Origin: an uncultured Alphaproteobacteria bacterium
GTDB lineage: Bacteria; Pseudomonadota; Alphaproteobacteria; Caulobacterales; Caulobacteraceae
NCBI GenBank assembly: GCA_903860975.1
Contig: CAIOSI010000032.1
Coordinates: forward strand, 1-64,000
Direction: 5' to 3'
Length of the DNA: 64,000 nucleotides
Under the pieces are notes generated by a model, which was given only the letters and a program-made list of their open reading frames with translations, was not told the DNA's origin and did no database searches. This document shows positions 18,700-27,921 of this stretch, piece after piece. The position numbers were made by a program, and so were the translations under genes. Positions within the stretch are counted from its first letter, which is position 1. Each line of letters opens with the position of its first letter.

Positions 18700-19878
18700 T
18701 TAGGCCTCAGTTACTGTTTTCGCTGCGCGCCGGACCTCAACCACCCGGACGCGCGCGCCATCCAGCACTAGAGCCAGCTCGCCGCGTTTCAGCCTGAGCG
18801 CATCTTCGCCGAAAGTCTCGCGCCGCCAGCCCTTGAGTGCAGCGTTGTCGCAATCATCCTCGTTGGCGATTTGCTCTAAGTCAGACACCGTCGCAATCAA
18901 TTTTGAGGCGACACCGGCCTCCTCAGCACGCGCCTTCAACAGAACCTTCAGCAACTCAACGACCGCGCCGGCGGCCGGCGATGGCGACGTTCGAGACCGC
19001 TCGATCACAGGGGCATAGGCCTCAGGATCCTTAAGGGCCTCGCGGACAGCGGCCATAAGATCTGGCCCAAACCGCGATCCGGAAAAGCCCTTCGGAACCG
19101 ACCGCAAACGGTCGAGTTGATCAGCGTCGATTGGCGCCTGGGTGGCGACCTCGTCGATCGCCTCGTCCTTCAGGATGCGTCCGCGTGGCTGATCTCGTGT
19201 CTGAGCGGTTCGTTCCCGCCAGGCCGCCACAGACTTGTAAACCGCCATGTACTTTGCATTGTGTTTGCGCGGCCGCAGGCGCTTCCAAGCGTTCTCCGGC
19301 TCGACGTCATAGATCGCTGGGTCCGTGAGATTGGCCATCTCATCCTTCACCCAACCCAACCGGCCCTCCGACTCGAGGCGCTCCTGGAGTATCGGGTAGA
19401 GCGCTGCCAGATGGGTCACGTCAGCAAGCGCATAGGTCAGCTGGTTGTCGGAGAGGGGTCGCCGCGCCCAGTCGGTGAAGCGCGAAGATTTGTCGAGATC
19501 GATCTTCAGCATCTGCCGAACCAAGGCGTCATAGGCGATCTGCTCGCCGAAGCCCGCGGCCATGCCGGCGATCTGAGTATCGAACAGCGGCCTGGGCATG
19601 GCCTTCAGATTGTTGAAAATTTCAACGTCCTGGCGGGCGGCGTGGAACACCTTCAAGATGCTCTCGTCGCGCATGATCTCCAGGAAGGGTTCGAGGTCGA
19701 TTTCCTCTGCCAAGGGATCGATGCAAGCCTCGGCGCTGCCGGCCGCGGCCTGGATCAGGCACAGCTTCGGCCAGTATGTCGTCTCGCGCATGAACTCGGT
19801 GTCCACAGCGACGAACGGCTGGCCCTTGAGCTTGTGGCAAAACACCGCCAGTTCCGCGGTGGTCGTAATTGGCGTCAT
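18700..19878 (-). CDS. rnd: Ribonuclease D
   Basis: A 3'-5' exoribonuclease that trims tRNA and other stable RNA 3' ends. The 392-residue protein has the DEDD exonuclease motifs: VAVDTEFMRE near residue 24, FHAARQDVEIF near 80 and YALADVTHLAALYP near 150 with the DEDDy tyrosine. It is followed by an HRDC-type helical domain (around 210-290) and a less conserved C-terminal part. Length fits the family (about 380-390). The ATG at 19876-19878 is divergent from purM across 105 bp. Confidence 0.95.
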   Translation of the reverse strand: MTPITTTAELAVFCHKLKGQPFVAVDTEFMRETTYWPKLCLIQAAAGSAEACIDPLAEEIDLEPFLEIMRDESILKVFHAARQDVEIFNNLKAMPRPLFDTQIAGMAAGFGEQIAYDALVRQMLKIDLDKSSRFTDWARRPLSDNQLTYALADVTHLAALYPILQERLESEGRLGWVKDEMANLTDPAIYDVEPENAWKRLRPRKHNAKYMAVYKSVAAWRERTAQTRDQPRGRILKDEAIDEVATQAPIDADQLDRLRSVPKGFSGSRFGPDLMAAVREALKDPEAYAPVIERSRTSPSPAAGAVVELLKVLLKARAEEAGVASKLIATVSDLEQIANEDDCDNAALKGWRRETFGEDALRLKRGELALVLDGARVRVVEVRRAAKTVTEA

Positions 19879-19983
19879 CGACTAGCTATAGCCCTGCACG
19901 GGGGCGAGTCTGCAAGTCCGCGTTGCATACCCGATGATTTTCTCTCGCCGCACCCTATCGTCTTTCGCCTTCAAAGGTAGAGC

Positions 19984-21009
19984 ATGCCCGACAGCCCAAA
20001 CGGCCTCACCTACGCCCAGGCTGGCGTCGACATCGATGCTGGGAACGCCTTGGTCGAGCGCATCAAGCCGCTGGCGAAGTCCACGCGTCGCCCCGGCGCA
20101 AACGCATCATTGGGCGGTTTCGGTGCGCTCTTTGATCTGAAGGCGGCCGGCTACGATGATCCGCTGTTGGTCACCACGACCGACGGCGTTGGCACCAAGC
20201 TCAAGGTCGCCATAGAGACCGGCATACATGACACGGTGGGCATCGACCTTGTGGCCATGTGCGTCAATGATCTCTTGGCCCAAGGCGCAGAGCCACTGAT
20301 GTTCCTGGATTATTTCGCCACTGGAAAGCTAGATGTCGAGGCTGCGGCCACCGTGGTGGCGGGTATCGCTGAGGGCTGCCGGCAAGCTGGGTGCGCCCTG
20401 GTCGGCGGCGAAACAGCTGAGATGCCTGGAATGTATGCCGCTGGCGATTACGACATGGCGGGCTTCTGCGTTGGCGCGGTGGACCGAGACAAAGTGTTGC
20501 CCCGCATGAGCGACCAGAAGCCAGGCGACATTCTGATCGGCCTTGGCTCCAGCGGCCCGCACTCCAACGGCTATTCCCTGGTCCGACGCATCATCGAGCG
20601 TTCCGGTCTCGCCTGGGACGCAGCCGCGCCGTTTGAAGACAGTCGGACCCTTGCGCAAGCCCTGCTTGCACCGACCCGCATTTATGTGAAGTCCGTCCTG
20701 CCGCATATAAAGGCCGGCCGCATCAAGGGCCTTGCCCACATCACCGGCGGCGGGCTGGTTGAAAATCCCCCTCGAGCGATCTCCGATGGCCTGGTCGCAA
20801 AGTTCGATTGGAACGCTTGGGCGCTGCCCCCCGTTTTCGCCTGGATGCAACAGGTCGGTGGCCTCTCCGATCAGGAGCTGCGCCGCACGTTCAACTGCGG
20901 CGTCGGACTAATGCTTATCGTCGATCCCAACGACCTGCCGGATGTCTTGGAAGGCCTCGTGCGCGATGGAGAAGACGCCTTCGTGATCGGCGAGCTCACG
21001 ACGTCCTAG
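19984..21009 (+). CDS. purM: Phosphoribosylformylglycinamidine cyclo-ligase (AIR synthetase)
   Basis: Fifth step of purine synthesis, ATP-dependent ring closure of FGAM to AIR. The 341-residue protein has [19 protein letters not shown] at the N-terminus, then [22 protein letters not shown] near 62, [15 protein letters not shown] [19 protein letters not shown] near 82-100, [11 protein letters not shown] near 141 and [13 protein letters not shown] near 250. An AAAGGTAGAGC stretch precedes the ATG. In many proteobacteria purN follows directly; here it does not. Full length. Confidence 0.97.
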   Translation: MPDSPNGLTYAQAGVDIDAGNALVERIKPLAKSTRRPGANASLGGFGALFDLKAAGYDDPLLVTTTDGVGTKLKVAIETGIHDTVGIDLVAMCVNDLLAQGAEPLMFLDYFATGKLDVEAAATVVAGIAEGCRQAGCALVGGETAEMPGMYAAGDYDMAGFCVGAVDRDKVLPRMSDQKPGDILIGLGSSGPHSNGYSLVRRIIERSGLAWDAAAPFEDSRTLAQALLAPTRIYVKSVLPHIKAGRIKGLAHITGGGLVENPPRAISDGLVAKFDWNAWALPPVFAWMQQVGGLSDQELRRTFNCGVGLMLIVDPNDLPDVLEGLVRDGEDAFVIGELTTS

Positions 21010-21198
21010 CCCGCCCTGAGGGCAAGAGTAATTTCTGCGAACAAAACACTGAACCCCGCCACGACCGCCGACAGCCGACAGCACCCAGCCAGCTCAAGCG
21101 AAAGTGAGGGCGTCCCTAGCTTTTCTGGCGGCCGCCCGCGAAGCTTAATGATATCCTAACGGCTCGAACCCCCAACCGGGGGTCGGGGGGATGTTGCA

Positions 21199-21366
21199 AT
21201 GACCACGCCAAACGACGTCGGCCCTGTGCAAGAGGCCGTTACCTTCTCCGGCGCACCTGGGCAGCGTGAGGATGAGAAACGGCCAACCAGCTCTTTCCAG
21301 GAAATCAACGCACGGCGCGCCCGAGTTGAGAACAGCGAGCTGTTGCAGCAACTCCGCGGGCTTTAG
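21199..21366 (+). CDS. Small hypothetical protein, 55 residues
   Basis: An ATG at 21199 opens a 55-codon frame ending at TAG 21364-21366. GGGGGG lies about 9 bases upstream and could serve as a ribosome-binding site. The product begins MTTPNDVGPVQE, is polar, has SSFQEINARRARVEN in the middle and ends LLQQLRGL, so a short amphipathic helix is likely. It has no membrane segment or cysteine. The codons look GC-rich at third positions as in the neighbours. Function unknown; it could be a chance frame. The remainder of the 21010-21483 gap holds only this frame and the tig terminator. Confidence 0.45.
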   Translation: MTTPNDVGPVQEAVTFSGAPGQREDEKRPTSSFQEINARRARVENSELLQQLRGL

Positions 21367-21400
21367 ACACCGCTTGTTCCCACAAGGTACCGATAGCGTC

Positions 21401-21435
21401 TCAACAAGAAACGCCCCGGATCGAAATCCGGGGCG
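21401..21435 (-). terminator. Intrinsic terminator of tig
   Basis: On the minus strand CGCCCCGGAT/ATCCGGGGCG (21412-21421 with 21426-21435) makes a 10-bp stem with a four-base loop. It is followed by TTTCTTGTTGA, a T-rich tail. It lies about 50 bp past the tig stop. It may also stop plus-strand transcripts from purM. Confidence 0.8.
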
Positions 21436-21483
21436 CTAATGTCTGGGTTCATCCTCTTTACGGGACGAGCAGTGCTGTAGAAA

Positions 21484-22848
21484 CTACGCGCCGTAACCGG
21501 CCGGAAGGTCATCGTCCTTCATAAGCTCGTCCTTAGAAACCTTCTGATCCTTGACCTTGGCTTTTTCGACGATCAGGTCGACGACCTTATCTTCGAAGAT
21601 GGGCGCGCGGAGCTGTGCTTGAGCGTTGGGGTTCTGCCGGAAAAGATCAAACACCTGCTGGGCTTGCTGGCCGTACTTCATCGCCTCTTGACGCATAGCC
21701 TCAACCAGCTCCTGCTCCGTGACCTGAACGTTGTTGGCACGCCCGATTTCTGCCAACACCAAGCCCAGACGCACGCGGCGCTCAGCGATCTTGCGATATT
21801 CATCCCTGAGCTTTTGGTCAGACTTGTCGCTGTCTTCCGGCGGCAACTGACCGGCTTCCTTATCCTGTTCCACCTGCTGCCAAATGGCGGCGAATTCGGC
21901 CTCGACCATCTTCGGCGGAAGCGGGAAATCGTGTTTGGTGTCGAGCTGATCGAGCAGCGCACGCTTCAACTTAAAGCGGCTTGCGCCCGCATATTCCTTC
22001 TCGAGGTTGCCCTTTAATAATTCGCGCAGCTTTTCGAGGTTCTCGATCCCCAGGCGGGCCGCGAAAGCGTCGTCGGCCGGAGAATCAACCGGACCCTTCA
22101 CATCCTTGACCTTCACCTCAAAGATCGCGTCTTTGCCTTTCAGATCCTCAGACTGGTAATCCTGCGGGAATGTGACCTTCACCTCGACGTCTGTATCCGG
22201 CTTGGCGCCGACCAGCTGGTCTTCAAAGCCCGGGATGAACTGCCCCGAGCCTAAGACCAGCTCCGCATCTTCCGCTGCGCCACCGGCAAAAGGCACACCG
22301 TCGAGTTTACCCAGGAAATCGATGACGACCATGTCGCCATCTTTGGCTTTTACGGCCTTGCCCGTTTTCGATTCATACGTGCGGTTCTGTTTGGCCAGTT
22401 CCGCTACGGCCTCGTCGACTTCCTTGTCGGTCGCCTCGTAGACCGGCCGCTTCAGCGACAGGGTCGAGACGTCCACCGGTTCGAAGTCAGGCATAACGTC
22501 AACAGCGATCTCATAGGAGAGGTCAGCCTTGCCATCGATGACGGCATTCATGTCGCCTTGCGGCTTCAGGTCGGGGTCCGCGGCGGGGCGCAGCTTATTG
22601 TCTTCGAGTACTTTTTGGGTGGTCTCGTTGAGCGTCTTTTCCACGACTTCGCTCATCAGGGCCTTGCCATAGAGGCGGCGCACATGAGCCGTAGGCACCT
22701 TGCCGGGGCGGAAGCCCTTTATGTTCAGTGTAGGTGTTATTTCAGCGATGCGAGCCTCCAGGAGCTCGCCAAGATCCGCCATGGGGACCGTCACCCCAAA
22801 TACGCGACTCAGGCCTTCGCCAGACTTTTCAACAATCTGCATCGACAT
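21484..22848 (-). CDS. tig: Trigger factor, ribosome-associated chaperone and PPIase
   Basis: Binds the ribosomal exit tunnel and folds nascent chains. The protein is about 454 residues. [19 protein letters not shown] near residue 45 is the ribosome-binding loop (GFRxGxxP). A FKBP-type PPIase domain with [20 protein letters not shown] lies around 165-185, and a long helical C-terminal chaperone domain follows. I chose the ATG at 22846-22848 ([10 protein letters not shown]) because GGAAG sits 7 bases upstream; MQIVEK at 22842 is an alternative. The open frame extends to 22908 but that N-terminus is not family-like. Commonly followed by clpP; here it is alone. Confidence 0.95.
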   Translation of the reverse strand: MSMQIVEKSGEGLSRVFGVTVPMADLGELLEARIAEITPTLNIKGFRPGKVPTAHVRRLYGKALMSEVVEKTLNETTQKVLEDNKLRPAADPDLKPQGDMNAVIDGKADLSYEIAVDVMPDFEPVDVSTLSLKRPVYEATDKEVDEAVAELAKQNRTYESKTGKAVKAKDGDMVVIDFLGKLDGVPFAGGAAEDAELVLGSGQFIPGFEDQLVGAKPDTDVEVKVTFPQDYQSEDLKGKDAIFEVKVKDVKGPVDSPADDAFAARLGIENLEKLRELLKGNLEKEYAGASRFKLKRALLDQLDTKHDFPLPPKMVEAEFAAIWQQVEQDKEAGQLPPEDSDKSDQKLRDEYRKIAERRVRLGLVLAEIGRANNVQVTEQELVEAMRQEAMKYGQQAQQVFDLFRQNPNAQAQLRAPIFEDKVVDLIVEKAKVKDQKVSKDELMKDDDLPAGYGA

Positions 22849-23015
22849 TCTCAAACTTCCAGCCGCTGCGCCAAAGAGCGCCGAGCAGCCGCCAAGGGGA
22901 TGAAACAAACGCCGCCAGGCTCCCAGCGGAGGGCGGGGGTTATGTCACGCGGTGGCCGCTCGTCCAAGAGCAAAGGCTGACCCACCCCTACGAGGCGCGA
23001 CCGCGCAAGCCAGGA

Positions 23016-23100
23016 TGGTGCGGATGAGAGGACTCGAACCTCCACGCCTTGCGGCGCTGGAACCTAAATCCAGTGCGTCTACCAATTCCGCCACATCCGC
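23016..23100 (-). tRNA. tRNA-Leu (anticodon UAG)
   Basis: The minus strand gives acceptor GCGGATG paired with CATCCGC, discriminator A and an encoded CCA (ending at 23016). The D-arm region reads TGGCGGAATTGGTAGACGCA. The anticodon stem CTGGA/TCCAG surrounds loop TTTAGGT, placing TAG at positions 34-36. A long class II variable arm (GCGCCGCAAGGCGT) and T-loop GTTCGAGTCC follow. All features fit leucine. Confidence 0.97.
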
Positions 23101-23486
23101 GTTCCGACCGCCCCCTTAGACGGGAAGACGAAGGCGGCCAAGCACCTATCGTTGTGACGGCTGGCGGCTTGCATCACAATTGAGCTGATCTCGGCCCTTG
23201 GGCGGAAAATAGCTGAGGCGTGAATTCTTGCCGTCAATTCGATCCCGAAGGCCGTCGTGACCACGATCGTCGACGTTAGAGCCGGATTGCCGTGATCTCT
23301 AAACGATCGGTAGAGGTGTTCGCGGCAGCCCGGTTTGGCTCGACATCTCGGTGTTGCCCTTGGCGCGCGTCACAGAAGACCGCCCCTGAAGACATGGCTG
23401 GGCGTGTCGGTTAGGCCCAATCACACAATAAACGGCATTCGTCTGTCTGGTGGCCTGCGTACTTAAGGCCTTTAGATCTAGGCACC
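23101..23486. other. Gene-free stretch between tRNA-Leu and the MFS gene
   Basis: No frame here has a family-like product or a ribosome-binding site. It must contain the tRNA-Leu promoter (minus strand, above 23100), which I cannot pin down, and the 3' flank of the transporter gene. I see no hairpin followed by a T-tract. Confidence 0.4.
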
Positions 23487-24737
23487 TCAAAGTTCGGGCA
23501 CCGTCGCGGCCTGCTCGCGCGCCGTTTCCTTCCAGGGCTTCGTGAAAAGCAATGTCATCAGAATGCAAGCGACGAGGCTTAGGCCTGCATCCACCATCAG
23601 GTTGCCCGCAAGACCGCCGCGATCATAGCCGAGGCCGTCCAATATCGGCATGTAGACGATGGGGACGATGCCGGCGGCGTTGATCAGCGCAAACTGCGTG
23701 GAGGCAATGGGGTTGTTTCTGCCGATGGAGCGCAGGATCAAAGCGTAGATCAGAGCAAACGCCGCAGACTGGAACACGTTCTCTCCCACCATGGCCAAGG
23801 CGAACAGAAAGGGCGTGCGAGCTGGGATCAGCAGGCTGAGGGTGAATAAAGAGCCGAGCAGGCCGATGCCGATGTAAAGTGCCAACGGTGGGAAGCGCTT
23901 GACGAACACGGGTGCCATCAAGGCCCCAAACACGCCGCCCAGTGTCGTGCCCACCCCGCCGATCAATCCAACAAAAGTCTCCGAGGCGTGAAAGTCGCGC
24001 CCCACCCCGCTTAAGGTGTTGGTGAGCGAAAACGTGGCGCAGGGCACAGCGAACAAGGCCATCATTCTCCAGATATGCCGGTCGCGCATGATCCTGCCGA
24101 GGTTACGTGTCACCGGACCAAAGCTGTCGCGAAAAGAGAGCGTTGGCGCGGGTTCGTGCGGAACGAAATAGAAAAGACTTAAGGGCGCGAGGCCGACGAG
24201 ACAGATAAGGACGACCCCCAGCTCAAAGGGCAGGCTGCGTAAAAGCAAGATCGCCGCGGCCGACGAACAGCCGAAGCCGGCGACGCTGGCTGCTGACATC
24301 CAAGCTCCCAGCACGGGCTCTTCGTTATGAGCCAGAAGCTGAGCGAACCAGCCTGCGATCGCCGGCGTGTAGAGGTAGTAGCAAACGTTTGCCAAAAACA
24401 TGACAAGCGCCAGCATCGGAAGATCGGAAAGAAGGTTTAGGCTGAGCGCCGTCAGAGCGGCGAGGCCTAGCGCAAGAACGATTGCGTAGACGCGGCGGCT
24501 TAGGCCAACGTCGAGTATCGGTGCCACCAGGAAGTTGAAGGCGCCCGGAAGAAAGCTAAGGCCGGAGATCGAAGCGATCTGTAATTCAGGCACGCCTCGG
24601 GCCGCCAGCAGCTGTGGGACAGTGATGACCAAGACGCCACTGAAAGCGCCATTGCACAGCGCGGCCAGTCCGAGCGCCCAAGCCGGCGGAGTTCGACGCG
24701 CGCCCGAAACCGGGCCGACAGTTTGTTTAAACTTCAC
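23487..24737 (-). CDS. Major facilitator superfamily transporter (AmpG/PAT-like)
   Basis: A 416-residue protein with roughly 12 hydrophobic helices and a polar central loop near 190-215. The first helices read WALGLAALCNGAFSGVLVI and the segment LSFLPGAFNFLVAPILD resembles helix 2 of AmpG/acetyl-CoA transporter-type proteins (PAT group), which carry muropeptides or acyl-CoA across the inner membrane. The start is GTG at 24735-24737. The substrate cannot be assigned; siderophore and muropeptide import are both seen in the group. It is a lone gene, divergent from the YdcF-like gene. Confidence 0.82.
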   Translation of the reverse strand: MKFKQTVGPVSGARRTPPAWALGLAALCNGAFSGVLVITVPQLLAARGVPELQIASISGLSFLPGAFNFLVAPILDVGLSRRVYAIVLALGLAALTALSLNLLSDLPMLALVMFLANVCYYLYTPAIAGWFAQLLAHNEEPVLGAWMSAASVAGFGCSSAAAILLLRSLPFELGVVLICLVGLAPLSLFYFVPHEPAPTLSFRDSFGPVTRNLGRIMRDRHIWRMMALFAVPCATFSLTNTLSGVGRDFHASETFVGLIGGVGTTLGGVFGALMAPVFVKRFPPLALYIGIGLLGSLFTLSLLIPARTPFLFALAMVGENVFQSAAFALIYALILRSIGRNNPIASTQFALINAAGIVPIVYMPILDGLGYDRGGLAGNLMVDAGLSLVACILMTLLFTKPWKETAREQAATVPEL

Positions 24738-25116
24738 ACCGCCCCCATCGACCGATCACCTGACTCGCCGGCTCGATAGTCCGCTATGGGGTCACGCGCC
24801 GCCGGTTGAAAGCCAGAAAACGCCCATCTAGCCGGTGATGCGTATGATGCTGCGAGCCGATCGATACTAAGGCGTCTTGCCTGCGCTCGAGGGCCTTCTC
24901 ACCGAGCAATCTTCTGGGCGCAACGACGTTGTGGCGGCTGGTGACTTGACACCTGCTCTGCGTATTGGCGGCTGGGAGAACGCAAGTCGAGCCTACCTTG
25001 CAGCCCGTGAAAAAGCGCCCCATGTGCACGGCCGCGCGGTAAGAAGGCGTTGACTCCGCCACGCTTTGTCGACGTCTCAACGCCCCAGATGATGGGATGC
25101 GGCAAACGAGGTTTCA
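24738..25116. other. Divergent intergenic stretch
   Basis: 379 bp between the divergent transporter and YdcF-like genes, so both promoters should be here. I see no convincing gene, RNA or hairpin. A TTGACT at about 25049 could be a -35 element for the YdcF-like gene, with no clear -10. Confidence 0.35.
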
Positions 25117-25899
25117 TTGGGCTGGTTCTTTCCTGCATCGAAGATCTTCGCCTTCATCGCCTTGCCGAGCCACGTGCTACTGTGGCTGGTCGCAGCGTCT
25201 GTAGTGACCCTATTGGCTGGCTGGATAGAGACTGCGAGACGCCTGAGCGCTGCGGTGCTCCTCCTGTTCGTGCTGCTCGGCGTTGTTCCATCCGGTCTGA
25301 TGGCGGAGAAGCCTTTGGAGGATATGTATCCCCGCCGCCCCCTACCCGATCGGATAGATGGAATCGTCACGCTCGGCGCCGGTCTGGGCGTGCCTGAGTT
25401 GATATCGCGAGGCGCACCGGGAAGCGCGGCCAGCATCGACCGCATCGTATCGACGTTTGAACTGGCAGGTCAGCACCCCGAGGCGAGGGTCGTCTTCAGC
25501 GGCGGATGGGGGCAGTACTCAGATGCGATCGCGGCGCGTGCAGACCTCTTGCGCATGGGCCTAAACCCTCGCCGGCTGACGCTGGAGGGGCGCTCGCGGA
25601 ACACCTACGAGAACCTTGCCTTCACCCAGTCGCTTGTGCGCCCCAAACCCGGCGAAACCTGGGTCCTTGCCACCTCCGCTATCCAACTCCCGCGCGCCAT
25701 GCAGGTTGCCGAACATGTAGGCTGGTCAATGATCCCTTGGCCAACCGATTATCGGACCGCTGCTATGCAATTTCCCCTTGGCGAGCGTTGGTTTCGGATA
25801 GGACAAAATCTAGACCTCGCCGACGAGGCTGCTCATGAGTGGATCGGACTGGCCGCCTACAAAGCTGCTGGCCTGGCCGGACAAGGCCGTCCTCGCTAA
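25117..25899 (+). CDS. YdcF/SanA-like DUF218 membrane protein
   Basis: The 260-residue protein has two N-terminal membrane helices (about 10-35 and 42-62) followed by a DUF218 domain. IDGIVTLGAGLG near residue 80, VVFSGGWGQ near 125 and LEGRSRNTYENLAFT near 155 are the family signatures. ElyC and SanA members act in envelope integrity and peptidoglycan or polysaccharide metabolism under stress. This protein has the two-helix ElyC-like architecture, but the reaction is unknown. The start is TTG at 25117, weakly supported; ACGAGG lies upstream. Confidence 0.85.
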   Translation: MGWFFPASKIFAFIALPSHVLLWLVAASVVTLLAGWIETARRLSAAVLLLFVLLGVVPSGLMAEKPLEDMYPRRPLPDRIDGIVTLGAGLGVPELISRGAPGSAASIDRIVSTFELAGQHPEARVVFSGGWGQYSDAIAARADLLRMGLNPRRLTLEGRSRNTYENLAFTQSLVRPKPGETWVLATSAIQLPRAMQVAEHVGWSMIPWPTDYRTAAMQFPLGERWFRIGQNLDLADEAAHEWIGLAAYKAAGLAGQGRPR

Positions 25900-26328
25900 G
25901 TCAGTCTCGTACACCAGCGAAGTAAGCTTATACGTGGCGATTTCCGCACCGTGTTCGCCGGGGCGACGTCAAGCCGTCTGGCGATCCGCCCTTGGCCGAT
26001 CCGAGGCTCTGGTGTGTTTTCCGTTTGGATGCGCTGGATGGAAAAATAGATCAGTGGTCCAGGCCCAGACACCCCGGTGCCGGCCGCGCTGAGCAGGCAG
26101 AGTCAGGCGCGAGACACGCAACGCCCCGGAGAACAATTCGGCGTGAAAATTCAGAGATTTTAGCTGCGCGATGACGACCACGTCGCGACCGAACCCCTCA
26201 AGACAATTTACCGAACATTGTTTTCCGAGTTGCTTTGGCAAGCGCTTCGTCGCCAAACTTGGTTCGGGATCGGCCATGCAAGGGCTCCATCTGAGCTGGC
26301 GCTGGCGATGCATCGAGGGAGAAATGGA
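25900..26328. other. Gene-free stretch before an unassigned membrane protein
   Basis: About 430 bp with no credible gene on either strand. The last 14 bases contain the ribosome-binding site AGGGAG for the next gene. I see no terminator with a T-tract for the YdcF-like gene. Confidence 0.35.
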
Positions 26329-27138
26329 ATGGTCGCCGATACGATTGCGAGCTCCGGGCGTGGGGCGGTTGCGACACGGACACGGTTCTATCTCTGGATA
26401 TCTGTCGCGATGGCCGCCACGGCCTTTCTTGGCTTTGCACCAACATTTTGGATTCCATTAGCGCAGGGCGTACCCGAGCGGATCGGCGTGATTGCGATCC
26501 ACGGTACGCTGTTTTTTGGCTGGATGGTGTTCGGCATCTATCAAGCTTGGCTGATCGGGTCAGGCAATGTCGTCCGCCATCGTGACGTCGGAATGATCGG
26601 GGTATCGCTAGCGACCGCAATGGTGATCTTCGGCGTGCTGGCGGCGATCAATTCTGGCATGCGAGCCAACGCCATAAACGCTGGCGCGGCAGGCGAAGCC
26701 TTCATGATCGTACCGCTATCGGCGATGCTCTCGTTTGCGGTGCTGGTGATCGCGGCGATCTTCAACATCAGGCGCGCAGAATGGCACAAGCGACTAATGC
26801 TTTCGGCCACGGCGGTGCTGCTTGATGCGGCGATCGCGCGTCCGTTCATCGTCTACCTTGTCATGGGCGGGCACCCTCCGCCCTTCCAGGGGACGGTCGG
26901 ACTTGCTGGCTTTAACAACCCGCCCCCACCCGTCATTGGGGTGTTGCCGCCCGCACTCATCGCCCTGTTATTCATCGTTGCTGGCATGGTTCGCGACTGG
27001 CGCGTACTCAACAAGGTGCATCCGGCCTATTGGTGGGCGGGTGGCTTTGCGCTCTCGGTGCAGCTGCTGAAGATACCGTTCAGTGAAACCGCAACGTGGC
27101 ACGGTTTTGCACGATCCTTGATTGCGCTCGCACGATAG
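26329..27138 (+). CDS. Conserved multi-pass membrane protein, function unknown
   Basis: A 269-residue integral membrane protein with about six or seven hydrophobic helices. ATG at 26329 is preceded by GAGGGAG about 8 bases upstream; the longer frame from 26218 lacks this. Features include RTRFYLWISVAM at the start of helix 1, a conserved-looking IHGTLFFGWMVFGIYQ (helix 2), a VVRHRDVGMIG loop, RRAEWHKRLML, and an APFF-like proline-rich loop (GHPPPFQG, then NNPPPPVIG) near residue 175-200. The RHRxxG and WHKR histidines between helices recall heme- or quinone-binding membrane proteins, but I do not recognise the family. Lone gene. Confidence 0.75.
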   Translation: MVADTIASSGRGAVATRTRFYLWISVAMAATAFLGFAPTFWIPLAQGVPERIGVIAIHGTLFFGWMVFGIYQAWLIGSGNVVRHRDVGMIGVSLATAMVIFGVLAAINSGMRANAINAGAAGEAFMIVPLSAMLSFAVLVIAAIFNIRRAEWHKRLMLSATAVLLDAAIARPFIVYLVMGGHPPPFQGTVGLAGFNNPPPPVIGVLPPALIALLFIVAGMVRDWRVLNKVHPAYWWAGGFALSVQLLKIPFSETATWHGFARSLIALAR

Positions 27139-27458
27139 TCGCCGGCTTGCTTAGCCGGCTGATGTGAAAGGCGCACGATTGCGGACTTTGGACCTCAGCG
27201 ATGGGGTCACAATGGACATACCTCTGTGAAGGTGCGCCTTGCGCCATCTTCAGACCCTGAGGTCGAGATCTTAGCGCATGGCGAAACACGTCTGAGGGCG
27301 CGTACGGAGCGTCGGCCGTCGCCTGAGGTTGGCGCCAGCCATCGACCCTAAACGGATTTATTTGATCCCACCTGTGCCGGTTTCGGGGAAGAAATTGAAC
27401 CACAACGAAACCGAGCACCCAGCATGATCTCGAACCAAAGCTAGGCAAGACGCCCCTT
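27139..27458. other. Convergent intergenic stretch
   Basis: 320 bp between the ends of the membrane-protein gene and holC. No credible gene. No hairpin with a T-tract was found. Confidence 0.35.
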
Positions 27459-27920
27459 TCACGCGTGCTTCTCCCATCCTCGCGCCTGTTGCTTCCAATA
27501 GGAAACCGAAACCCCAGAGGCCTTGATGGCGCTCCACTGTGCACGCGCCACAGCTAGCTGGGTCTCGTCTGCGCCATCGAACAACACCACACAGCGGACA
27601 AAGCCAGACAGATCTCCCGGATCTGCGCCGTCCACCAAAAAGAGCGCATCGGCCCCATTCGGGTTCTCAAATCCAGTCGTCAGCAGAATCGGCTGTCGAG
27701 CAGCCTCGGCCTCGTCGTAAAGGGCATGCGGCAGGAAGCTGTCATCGCGATAGGTCCAAAGCCAGTCATCGAGATGTGGCAGACGCGACATCTCCCGAAG
27801 GCGAACCAAGGCCTTCCAGCCGCGCTGAAGCGTCTTCTCCAACAGGCCTGGCAAAGCCTGCTCAAGGCTGGTCCGCTCAAGATGATAGAACCAGACCTCC
27901 GTTGCCGCCGCGTCCGCCAC
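27459..27920 (-). CDS. holC: DNA polymerase III chi subunit
   Basis: Chi links the clamp loader to SSB during replication. The 153-residue protein has EVWFYHLERTSLEQALPGLLEKTLQRGWKAL-type features: an N-terminal YHL strand, ALPGLLEK helix and RGWKALVR strand. DDWLWTYRDDSFLPH follows near 50-65, and a later ALFLVDGAD strand. These are the HolC signature segments. The GTG start at 27918-27920 lies one base past the pepA stop, and pepA-holC order is common in proteobacteria. Length is normal. Confidence 0.93.
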   Translation of the reverse strand: MADAAATEVWFYHLERTSLEQALPGLLEKTLQRGWKALVRLREMSRLPHLDDWLWTYRDDSFLPHALYDEAEAARQPILLTTGFENPNGADALFLVDGADPGDLSGFVRCVVLFDGADETQLAVARAQWSAIKASGVSVSYWKQQARGWEKHA

Positions 27921-27921
27921 T

